NCBI RefSeq assembly: GCF_023571765.1
Contig: NZ_JAMJXC010000007.1
Span: 1 to 64,000, forward strand
DNA from: Xanthobacter aminoxidans
GTDB taxonomy: Bacteria > Pseudomonadota > Alphaproteobacteria > Rhizobiales > Xanthobacteraceae
Reading direction: 5' to 3'
Length of the DNA: 64,000 nucleotides
Shown: in pieces, positions 36,710-44,409 of the stretch
Position numbering within the stretch: the first letter of the stretch is position 1
Layout: every line of letters begins with the position of its first letter
The notes under the pieces: model-generated
What the model was told of the DNA's origin: nothing
The model's input: the letters and a program-made list of their open reading frames with translations, nothing else
The model's database searches: none
Translations under genes and position numbers: made by a program

Positions 36710-38863
36710 TCACACCTCCTTCAGGTGGAAGAGGCGATGCCCGTCGAGCCAGGTCTCGAAACCGTCGGGCACCACGAACGTGGTGGCGTCGGACTCGATG
36801 ATGGCGGGGCCCATGACGCGGTTGCCGGGGCGCAGGGATTCCATCTTGTAGAGCTGCGCATCCACCCACTTCTTCTTGCGATAGAACTTGCGGGTGCCGA
36901 TCTTTGCTTCGTCCGGCGGGGTCTCGCCCTCTTCCGGCTCCTTGGGGATGCGGGGCTTCGGGATCGGCACCATGCCGCGCATGATGGCGCCGGTGACCGA
37001 GTAGCCCAGCTCCGGCGAGCGGGCGGAGGCCGCATAGACGCGGCCGTAAGTGGCGTTGAAGGCGTCGGTGAGCTGGTCCCAGTCGGCGGCAGTGCCGGCG
37101 GTGGCGATGGGGCTCTCGATCTCCAGGTCGTTCAGCTGCCCGCGATACTGCATGCGGTAGCCGGGCTGGAGCGTCACCTGATCGGCCGAATAGCCGTTCA
37201 GCTTGAACTCCTCCAGCACGTTGCGGGTCAGCTCCTCCCACGCCGCCTGAAGGGTTTCAGCCGCCTTCACCTTGTCCGCCTCGGGGGCGTCCGGCGGCAT
37301 GTTGATGTCGAGGGACTTGTCGTAGCGATACTCGAAGTCCGCCGCCGCGCAGCCGAAGGCGGAGAAACCGGCCGCCCAGGCGGGCACGATCACGTCCTCG
37401 AAGCCGAGGCCTTCCGTATAGCCATAGGTGTGCACCGGCCCGGCGCCGCCGTAGGAGAAGCAGACGAAGCTCTGGGGCGAATAGCCCTTGCCCGAGATCA
37501 TGGAGCGCAGGTAATCGCGCAGATCGGAGTCCAGCAGCTCGATGATGCCGGCCGCCGCATCTTCCACCGAGAGGCCGAGCTTGTCGGCGATCTGCACCTT
37601 GATGGCATCCACCGAGCGCTGCCGGTCGAGCTTCACCGCGCCGCCGAGGAAGTTGTCGGGGTTCAGATAGCCGAGCACCATGTGGCAGTCGGAGATGGTG
37701 ACGGTCTCGATGCCGCTCTCCTTCCAGCACACGCCCACCCGGTAGCCGGCCGAATCCGGGCCGAGCTTGATGGCGCGGGTGTAGGGATCGAGCCGGATGA
37801 AGGAGCCGGCGCCGGCGCCCACCGAGTCCATCGCCACCAGCGGCAGCGAGAGCACGAGCCGGGCCATGTCCGGGTCGTTCTTGATGGTCATCTCGCCCTG
37901 GGTGATGAGCGCCACGTCGAACGAGGTGCCGCCGATGTCCGAGCAGGCGATGTTCTTGTAGCCCAGCACTTCGCCGAGATATTTCGCGCCGATCACGCCG
38001 CCGATGGGGCCGGAGACGATGGTGCGGGCCAGCTCCTTCGCCTTCCAGGAGATGGTGCCGCCATGGGTCGCCATCACGCGGAAGTCGAACTTGGTGCCGC
38101 GCTCCTTGAAGGCGTTGGAGATCTTGGAGAGCGTCTGGCGCGAGGGCTCGGCGGCGTAGCCTTCGAGGATGGTGGTGTTGGTGCGGTGGGTTTCCTTGCG
38201 CACCGGATAGTAATCGGCGGAAGCGAAGACCGGGATCTTCTTGCCGCTCTTCTCCACTTCCTCGATCACGATGTCGCGCACGCGGCGCTCGTTCACCGGG
38301 TTCTTGTAGGAGTGCATCAGGGAAATGACGATGCCTTCCACATCCTCCGCGATCAGCTCGCGCGCCGCCTCGCGGGCGCTCGCCTCGCGCAGGGGGATCA
38401 CCTCACTGCCCATCATGTCGGTGCGCTCGATGACGCCGCGGGTGAGCTGGCGGGGCACGAGCGGCGGGTCGTAGCGATGGGTGTTGAGGTGGATGCGGTC
38501 CTCATAGGCATAGCCGAGATGGCTCTGCACCGCGCGGCCCATGCGGTGGAAATCCTCCATGCCGCGATTGACGATGAGGCCGCATTTGAGCCCCTTGCGC
38601 TGGACCACGCGATTGAGCATCGCGGTGCCGGAATAGACGCCGGTCTGAAGCTGGGCGAGCGCGTCGTGGAGCGACATGCCCCAGTTGGCGAGCCCGTCTT
38701 CAGAGGAGGCGATGAGGCCGAGGGCCTCGTTCTGCGGCGTGGACTGGGCCTTGCCGACGACGAAGTCGCCGTCCTGGTCCACGAAGAAGGTGTCCGTCAT
38801 GGTGCCGCCGGCATCGATGCCGAGCACCTGGACGCTGCGCAGGTTTCCCACGGGAACGTTCAC
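36710..38863 (-). CDS. acxA: Acetone carboxylase beta subunit
   Basis: 717 residues from the GTG at 38863, preceded by AGGGAGGAA. This is a HyuA-type ASKHA fold: GIDAGGTMTDTFFVD at residues 15-29 is the phosphate-binding loop, with DIGGTSFDVALITQG and FSYGGAGPVHTYGY later. The beta subunit uses ATP to phosphorylate acetone and bicarbonate. The frame is open further upstream to 38986, but the GTG is chosen for its ribosome site and because the length equals that of the Xanthobacter subunit. The promoter at 38924 gives a leader of about 50 bases. Confidence 0.96.
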   Translation of the reverse strand: MNVPVGNLRSVQVLGIDAGGTMTDTFFVDQDGDFVVGKAQSTPQNEALGLIASSEDGLANWGMSLHDALAQLQTGVYSGTAMLNRVVQRKGLKCGLIVNRGMEDFHRMGRAVQSHLGYAYEDRIHLNTHRYDPPLVPRQLTRGVIERTDMMGSEVIPLREASAREAARELIAEDVEGIVISLMHSYKNPVNERRVRDIVIEEVEKSGKKIPVFASADYYPVRKETHRTNTTILEGYAAEPSRQTLSKISNAFKERGTKFDFRVMATHGGTISWKAKELARTIVSGPIGGVIGAKYLGEVLGYKNIACSDIGGTSFDVALITQGEMTIKNDPDMARLVLSLPLVAMDSVGAGAGSFIRLDPYTRAIKLGPDSAGYRVGVCWKESGIETVTISDCHMVLGYLNPDNFLGGAVKLDRQRSVDAIKVQIADKLGLSVEDAAAGIIELLDSDLRDYLRSMISGKGYSPQSFVCFSYGGAGPVHTYGYTEGLGFEDVIVPAWAAGFSAFGCAAADFEYRYDKSLDINMPPDAPEADKVKAAETLQAAWEELTRNVLEEFKLNGYSADQVTLQPGYRMQYRGQLNDLEIESPIATAGTAADWDQLTDAFNATYGRVYAASARSPELGYSVTGAIMRGMVPIPKPRIPKEPEEGETPPDEAKIGTRKFYRKKKWVDAQLYKMESLRPGNRVMGPAIIESDATTFVVPDGFETWLDGHRLFHLKEV

Positions 38864-38923
38864 GCTGGTTTCCTCCCTGTCGTGCCGGCGTTGGCTTTTC
38901 GGTGCCGGCTCGCAGCATGAGGG

Positions 38924-38938
38924 GCAGGATGCGTGCCA
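38924..38938 (-). promoter_or_regulatory. Sigma-54 (-24/-12) promoter of acxABC
   Basis: On the minus strand the sequence is TGGCACGCATCCTGC: the -24 GG and -12 GC are separated by exactly ten bases, and TGGCAC is the full consensus -24 element. It lies 61 bases before the acxA start. A divergent sigma-54 activator gene next to it supports the call. Confidence 0.85.
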
Positions 38939-39014
38939 TCCGCGCTCGACTGTATAAATGCGAGGATTCTCCTGATCTTTGTGCAATGCGTCATGTAATC
39001 TGGAAGTCTTCGAC

Positions 39015-39052
39015 TGTCCGATTTCCGGACACTTGTTGTCCGCCGCCGGATC
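39015..39052. promoter_or_regulatory. Candidate AcxR upstream activator sites
   Basis: A perfect palindrome TGTCCG-N5-CGGACA at 39015-39031 is followed by a second TGTCCG at 39037 with a partial complement CGGATC. The two TGTCCG copies start 22 bases apart, two helical turns, about 80-110 bases upstream of the -24 element. This is the normal distance for sigma-54 enhancer sites. Assignment to AcxR is inference. Confidence 0.5.
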
Positions 39053-39180
39053 GTTTCAGACGACGACTGCCGCGGGGCGGCCGGCCGGACTTGCGAGCGG
39101 CATGAAAGTGCGCGTATTCTCCCGCCAAAGCCGCCGCCGCCGGCCTCGATGCCGGCGGTCAGAACGCGGCATTTCAGGGA

Positions 39181-41182
39181 GTGAACCCGCCTGCGGGCAC
39201 CTCGGCCACCGGCCAAGGCGGCCTGCCGGCCAATGGCTCAGGCGGCGCGACCACGGGAACGCCGCGCCGCCCGGCCCGGAGGGCAGAGCTGGTGCCACAT
39301 CGCGAGATCGCGCGTGCCTGGGAACAGTTTCACCAGGACGGCGCCGCCTCCGCCGTCATCCGCCCGGCGGTGATGGCGTCGTGGCAGCGCTCCCGCCTTC
39401 ATCTCATCGCCGCCGACCGCGCGGCCGCCCCCGTGGTCAGCGAGGCGGAGCTGTTCCGCCGCCGCCACCAGAACAACCGCCTCGTCACCGCCGCGCGCCT
39501 CGCCATGGAAGAGGCGCGCCACCTGCTCTCCGACGCCCACTCCATGCTCATCCTCTCCGACCCCGACGGCACCATCCTGGAGGCGGAGGGGGATGCGCGC
39601 GCCCTCGACACCGGGCAGGAGGTGAAGCTCCAGCAGGGCGGCCTGTGGTGCGAGGCCGAGATCGGCACCAACGCCATCGGCACCGCGCTTGCCTGCGGGC
39701 GGCCGGTGCAGATCCACGCCGCCGAGCATTTCTGCGCCCCGGTCCAGCGCTGGACCTGCGCGGCGGCCCCGGTGCGCCATCCCTTCGACCGGGAGATCAT
39801 CGGCGCGGTGGACATTTCCGGCTCCACCGACACCTTCAACCCGCAGAACCTCGCCCATGCGGTGGCCCTCGCCCACCAGATCGAGGCGGTGCTGGGCCGG
39901 CGCATGGAGATGGAGCACGAGCAGGTGCTGCGCCATTTCCTCTCCAAGCGCTCGCTCTGGCTCACCGAGGAAATCCTCGCCTTCGGCCGCTCCGGCGCGC
40001 TCATCTATTCCACCGACCGCGCGCTGAAGGAGGCCGCGCGCCGCTCGGATCGCCTCATCGCTGACGGCCGCCTCACTGCCCTGAAGGACGTGACGCCCGA
40101 CGCCTGGGCCGCCCGCATCGCCCAGCTCCTGCCCGGCGCCAGCGTCGAGATCGTGCGCGAGGACGGCGAGGAGATCGGCGGCGTGGTGGTGCTCCACGCC
40201 GCACGCCGCCCCAAGCCTTCACCGCGTGATCCGCAACGGGAGCTGGAGCCGCTGTCGTTCGACGCCATCATCGGCGAGAGCGCGATCATCGAGGAGGTGA
40301 AGGCCAAGGCCCGCCGCATGGCGGAGAGCGGCCTGCCCATCCTGCTGGAAGGAGAGACCGGGGTGGGCAAGGAGGTGTTCGCCCGCGCCATCCACGGCGT
40401 GCGCGCACCCGTTGGCCCTTTCGTGCCGCTCAATTGCGGCGGCCTGCCGCGCGATCTCATCGCCAGCGAGCTGTTCGGCTACGAGAAGGGCGCCTTCACC
40501 GGCGCCGACGCCGCCGGCAAGCAGGGCAAGGTGGAGGCGGCGGACGGCGGCCTCCTCTGCCTCGACGAGATCGGCGAGATGCCGCTGGAGCTGCAATCCT
40601 ACCTGCTGCGCGTGCTGGAGGACGGCGTGGTCTACCGCGTCGGCGGCCACACCGGGCGGCGGGTGGATCTGCGCCTCGTCTCCATGACCAACCGCGACCT
40701 CACCGGCGAGGTTGCGGCCGGGCGGTTCCGCAAGGACCTGTTCTATCGCATCGCCGCCCTCCGCCTGCGCATCCCGCCGCTGCGCGAGCGGGGCGACGAC
40801 GTGCTGCTGCTGCTCGATCACATCGGCCGCAGCGCCGCCGCCCGCGCCGGCCTTCCCGCCCCGCGCTTCACGGACGCCGCCCGCGCGGCGCTCGCGGCCT
40901 ATGCCTGGCCGGGCAATGTGCGAGAGCTGCGCAATGTGGTGGAAATGCTCATCGCCATGGGCAGCGCCGATACGCCCATCGATGTCGCCGATCTGCCGCC
41001 GGAAATCGCCACCGCCGCTGCGGCCACGCCCCCCCGCGACGGACCTTCGCACCGTGGAGGAAGCCGCCATCCGCGCTGCCGTGGACGCCTGCGGCGGCAA
41101 CCTCACCCGCGCCGCCCGCCGCCTCGGCATCGCCCGCTCGACGCTCTACATGCGCCTTGCCGCGCTGGAGCGCGACGCCTGA
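39181..41182 (+). CDS. acxR: Sigma-54-dependent activator of acetone carboxylase (AcoR type), frameshifted near the 3' end
   Basis: Divergent from acxABC. About 350 N-terminal residues form a GAF-type sensor as in AcoR (VMASWQRSRL, WCEAEIGTNAIGTALA). The AAA+ domain has Walker A GETGVGKE (391-398), the sigma-54 contact loop GAFTGA (437-442) and Walker B LLCLDEIGEM. As read, the frame changes after about residue 617: at a run of seven C (41029-41035) the product turns into an Arg/Pro-rich tail ending at 41190. Removing one C restores ATDLRTVEEAAIRAAVD and the Fis-type helix-turn-helix GNLTRAARRLGIARSTLYMRL, ending at 41182. Either the DNA-binding domain is lost or the base is an error. GTG 39292 has a better ribosome site (GGAGGG) than GTG 39181, so the true start may be there. 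Confidence 0.85.
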
Positions 41183-41277
41183 CCACCTGACGCCGGGGGA
41201 TCTGCGCAGGTAACGGAGGGCGTGCTAGCCTGCGCGCCGACGCAACACATCGACGCAACGCATCCCGGCAGGCTCCC

Positions 41278-41829
41278 ATGTCCCAAACGCTGTTCGACAT
41301 CCCCCTGAAACGCATCGACGGCACGCCGGCGACGCTCGGCGATTTCAGGGGCGAGGTGCTCCTGGTGGTCAACGTCGCCTCCAAATGCGGGCTCACCCCG
41401 CAATATGCGGCGCTGGAAAAGCTGTATGAGGCGCGCCACGGCGAGGGGCTCGAAATTCTCGGCTTCCCCGCCAACGATTTCGCCGGGCAGGAGCCCGGCA
41501 CCGAAAGCGAGATCGCCAGCTTCTGCAGCCTGACCTATGGCGTCACCTTCCCCATGTTCGAAAAAATCTCGGTGACGGGCGCCAACCGTCACCCGCTCTA
41601 TGACGCGCTGGTGGCGGCCGAGCCCGAGGCCGAGGGCGCGGAGGCCATGCGCGCGCTCCTGTCGAGCCGCGGCCGCTCCGCACCCGCCACGTCCGACGTG
41701 ATCTGGAACTTCGAGAAGTTCGTGGTGGGCCGCGACGGCAGCGTCATCGCCCGCTTCGCGCCAAACGTGGCACCCGACGATAAGCGCGTCATTGAGGCGC
41801 TCGACGCCGCGCTGTCGGCCACCGCCTGA
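41278..41829 (+). CDS. Glutathione peroxidase family protein (Cys type)
   Basis: 183 residues. The catalytic tetrad is seen as C37 (VNVASKCGLTPQY), Q71 (FPANDFAGQEPG), W143 and N144 (VIWNFEKFVV). No signal peptide, so it acts in the cytosol. Bacterial Cys-type members (BtuE/Gpx) reduce lipid and organic hydroperoxides, often with thioredoxin. A second Cys is present in SFCSLTYGV, the usual resolving position. It is a single gene between acxR and the convergent cyclodeaminase gene. Confidence 0.92.
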   Translation: MSQTLFDIPLKRIDGTPATLGDFRGEVLLVVNVASKCGLTPQYAALEKLYEARHGEGLEILGFPANDFAGQEPGTESEIASFCSLTYGVTFPMFEKISVTGANRHPLYDALVAAEPEAEGAEAMRALLSSRGRSAPATSDVIWNFEKFVVGRDGSVIARFAPNVAPDDKRVIEALDAALSATA

Positions 41830-41868
41830 ACGCCAGCCCGGCGCAACGAGCGGGGGAGCCAGGCGCCG

Positions 41869-42810
41869 CTACCCCCGCCGTCCCGCCACCAGCTCCGCCG
41901 CTACGAGATCCTCGATGGCCGCGCCCACGGACTTGAACAGCGTGATGGCCTTGGGGTCCGTGCGCCCCTCCTTCGTGCCGCCGCACAGCTCGTAGAGGTC
42001 GGCCTTCACCTGATCGGTGGACCACACCCCCGCCGCCGCCGGCAGCAGCAGGTCGCCGGCCTCGCCGAGGGCGCCGGCATAGGTGTCCACATAGACGTCG
42101 CTGGCGCGGATGAGGGCGTCGTCGCTCTCGCGCATGGTGGGGGTGAAGGCGCCCACGAGGTCCACATGGGTGCCGGGCTTCACGTCCTGCCCCAGCACCA
42201 GCGGATCGTCGGAGGTGGTGGCGCTGGTGACGATATCGGCGGCGGCGACGGCGGCGGACAGGTCGCTCACCGGCTCCGCCGGCAGGCCCAGCGCCGCGAG
42301 ATCGGCCGCCATGGCGGCGGCGCGGGCGGGCGCGCGGCCCCACACCAGAACGCGGCGGATGGGCCGCACGGCGCAATGGCCCTGCGCCAGCTGGAAGGCG
42401 AGATTGCCGGTGCCCACCACGGTGAGCGTCTCGCTGTCCATGCGCGAGAGGAAGGTGGAGGCCAGCGCCGAGGTCGCCGCCGTGCGCCGGTTGGTGAGCG
42501 CATCGGCCTCGATGATGGCGGTGGGGATGCCGGTGGAGCCATCGAACAGGGCATAGACGCCGTGCACCGCGCCCAGCCCGCGCGCGCCGTTGGTGGGGAA
42601 CACGTTCACGAGCTTCACGCCGAACACCGCCCCCGGCCGCCACGCCGGCATGGTGAGCAGCCGGCCGGGCGTCTCGTCATTGCCCACATGGTGGACGCCG
42701 CGCACCGGCGATTCCACCTCGGCCGCCGCGAAGGCCGCCCGCAGCGCCGGCACCAGACGCTCATAGGTCAGCGCCGCCTCGACCTCGCTTGCATCGTAGA
42801 ACGCGACCAT
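41869..42810 (-). CDS. Ornithine cyclodeaminase / mu-crystallin family protein
   Basis: 313 residues from ATG 42810 with GGAAGGAG upstream. The Rossmann motif is [17 protein letters not shown]; upstream lies [37 protein letters not shown], typical of the family, and [16 protein letters not shown] and [16 protein letters not shown] follow. Members deaminate ornithine to proline or reduce cyclic imines such as pyrroline-2-carboxylate; which one applies here cannot be decided from sequence. The VGTGNLA replaces the more usual GTGxQA, which may indicate a reductase rather than a cyclodeaminase. Confidence 0.88.
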   Translation of the reverse strand: MVAFYDASEVEAALTYERLVPALRAAFAAAEVESPVRGVHHVGNDETPGRLLTMPAWRPGAVFGVKLVNVFPTNGARGLGAVHGVYALFDGSTGIPTAIIEADALTNRRTAATSALASTFLSRMDSETLTVVGTGNLAFQLAQGHCAVRPIRRVLVWGRAPARAAAMAADLAALGLPAEPVSDLSAAVAAADIVTSATTSDDPLVLGQDVKPGTHVDLVGAFTPTMRESDDALIRASDVYVDTYAGALGEAGDLLLPAAAGVWSTDQVKADLYELCGGTKEGRTDPKAITLFKSVGAAIEDLVAAELVAGRRG

Positions 42811-42858
42811 CCCGCATCTCCTTCCGGAAACCTCTTCTACAGCATGGGCTGCCAAGCG

Positions 42859-42974
42859 CCGCAACGGCGCCAAACCAAAGGGCACTGCCGCAACGGCGCA
42901 AGACCAAAGGGCACTGCCGCAACGGCGCCAAATCAAAGGCCTCCGCCGCACCGGCGCGGAACCAAAGGGCCGCG
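42859..42974. repeat. Tandem repeat, four units of 29 bases
   Basis: Four head-to-tail units start at 42859, 42888, 42917 and 42946. Each begins CCGCAACGGCGC (CCGCACCGGCGC in the fourth) and contains ACCAAAGGGC or a close variant. There are no spacers, so it is not a CRISPR array. It lies between the divergent starts of the cyclodeaminase gene (42810) and a small gene (43007). Confidence 0.85.
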
Positions 42975-43006
42975 CGGCCACTTGGTTCTGCAAAGGAGAC
43001 TTGACC

Positions 43007-43291
43007 ATGCACCACGATGGCGCGAACCGCGGACCCGTCCGCCATTTTTTCCACGAAGCCGGCAGCTTCTTCCACGCGCCGCCCGGCTCCGAGCCCATCC
43101 TCGAATGGCGCGCGCAGGCGCCGGGCACCGAGGTGCTGGTCTGCGACGGCATGCCCGTCGCCCGCCTCGACTGCCACGACCGCCGCTGGACGTGGCGCGT
43201 GCTGGACGACGCCTCCGCCCCCATCCGCGCGGGGTCCGAGGCCGAGGCGCGGCTGCTGGCGCGCTTCTACGCGCGGCGGCTGCATGGGTGA
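43007..43291 (+). CDS. Small hypothetical protein
   Basis: 94 residues from ATG 43007, with AAGGAG eight bases upstream, so translation is likely. It is soluble, with aromatic and His-rich N-terminus ([20 protein letters not shown]) and a compact alpha/beta look ([27 protein letters not shown]). Two cysteines. No family is recognised. Its promoter region is the 29-bp tandem repeat; it is followed by the inverted repeat at 43313. Confidence 0.65.
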   Translation: MHHDGANRGPVRHFFHEAGSFFHAPPGSEPILEWRAQAPGTEVLVCDGMPVARLDCHDRRWTWRVLDDASAPIRAGSEAEARLLARFYARRLHG

Positions 43292-43312
43292 TGTCGGGGA
43301 TGGCCCGCAGCG

Positions 43313-43434
43313 CCCCCTCTCCCCTTGCGGGAGAGGGTTGGGGTGAGGGGTATGGCGCCACGAGAGCGGCGGACGGGACAAAGGGACAGGCTGTCCCCCT
43401 CACCCCCGGCCCCTCTCCCGCAAGGGGAGAGGGG
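43313..43434. repeat. Inverted repeat of the CCCTCTCCC type upstream of ku1
   Basis: Arms of about 38 bases (CCCCCTCTCCCCTTGCGGGA at the left; complementary TCCCGCAAGGGGAGAGGGG at the right) enclose about 45 bases. Each arm also holds an internal hairpin. Such CTCTCCC-TTGCGGGAGAGGG elements are common dispersed repeats in alphaproteobacteria. Confidence 0.75.
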
Positions 43435-43527
43435 AGACCCGAGCACCGAGCGCATTTTCCCTTGCCCGCGCCCCCGCGCGGGTGTGCTCTGAGCGGCGTT
43501 GAGAGAAAGCCTGCAACGAGGGGCGAG

Positions 43528-44406
43528 ATGGCGCCACGGGCGAGCTGGAAAGGGTTTCTCACAGTCGGCGCGCTAAGCTGCGCCGTCGGCCTCTATGCGG
43601 CCGCCTCCACCTCCGAGCGCATCAGCCTGCACATGGTGAGCCGCAAGAGCGGCCATCGCCTACGCCGGCAATATGTTGACGAGGAGACCGGCCAGCCGGT
43701 CGAGACCGACGATCAGGTGCGTGGCTACGAGGTCTCCAAGGGCGAATACGTGACCATCGCGCCGGAAGAGGCGGCGGCCGTGCTGCCGGACAACGACAAG
43801 ACCATCTCCATCGATGCCTTCCTGCCGTGCGACGGCATCGACACGGTGTATCTGGACCGCCCCTATTTCCTCGCCCCCGTGGATGAGGCCGCCGCCGAGG
43901 TGTTCGACCTTTTGAGGCGCGGAATGGCGGCGCAGAAGGTGGCGGCGCTGGGCGAGGCGCTGCTGTTCCGCCGCGTGCGCAAGCTGCTCATCCGCCCCGC
44001 CGGGGAAGGCGGCGCGCTCCTCGCCTCCACCCTGTCCTTCGACTACGAGGTGCGCCCGGCGGAAGAAGCCTTCGCCGATGTGCCTGACGTGAAGATCACC
44101 GCCGAGATGCGGGAGCTGGCCACCCACATCATCAAGACCAAGGCGGGCAAATTCGATCCCGACGCCTATCAGGACCGCTACGAAACCGCTCTCGCCGAGC
44201 TGGTGCGCGCCAAGATGGAGGGCAAGCCCTTGCCCAAGGCGGCGCCGCGCAAGGAAGAGAAGGTGGTGGACCTGCTCGCCGCCCTGCGCGCGAGCGCGAA
44301 AGCGACGGGTGGGAGCGGCAAGACGGCGCCGGCCAAGGGCAAGTCTGCGAAGGCGTCCATCGAAAAGCGAGCGCCGGCCCGCAAATCCACCCGCAAGGCG
44401 GGCTGA
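43528..44406 (+). CDS. Non-homologous end joining protein Ku (copy 1)
   Basis: 292 residues from ATG 43528 ([18 protein letters not shown]). The Ku core is present: [70 protein letters not shown]. The C-terminal tail from about residue 255 is Lys/Ala-rich ([28 protein letters not shown]), typical of bacterial Ku and thought to help DNA binding. It forms a ring on DNA ends and recruits LigD, encoded three bases downstream. Confidence 0.93.
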   Translation: MAPRASWKGFLTVGALSCAVGLYAAASTSERISLHMVSRKSGHRLRRQYVDEETGQPVETDDQVRGYEVSKGEYVTIAPEEAAAVLPDNDKTISIDAFLPCDGIDTVYLDRPYFLAPVDEAAAEVFDLLRRGMAAQKVAALGEALLFRRVRKLLIRPAGEGGALLASTLSFDYEVRPAEEAFADVPDVKITAEMRELATHIIKTKAGKFDPDAYQDRYETALAELVRAKMEGKPLPKAAPRKEEKVVDLLAALRASAKATGGSGKTAPAKGKSAKASIEKRAPARKSTRKAG

Positions 44407-44409
44407 GCC

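Noticed and set aside
34300-38863. Hydantoinase or 5-oxoprolinase instead of acetone carboxylase
   Set aside because: The third small Cys-rich subunit gene, the subunit lengths, the metal ligands and the divergent sigma-54 activator fit acetone carboxylase.
42859-42974. CRISPR array
   Set aside because: Unit size (29 bases) is similar, but units are directly adjacent with no spacers and no cas genes are nearby.
42166-43527. An N-terminal extension of Ku copy 1 back to 42166
   Set aside because: The extension runs through the antisense of another gene, the tandem repeat and the inverted repeat; Ku begins normally at MAPRASWKG.
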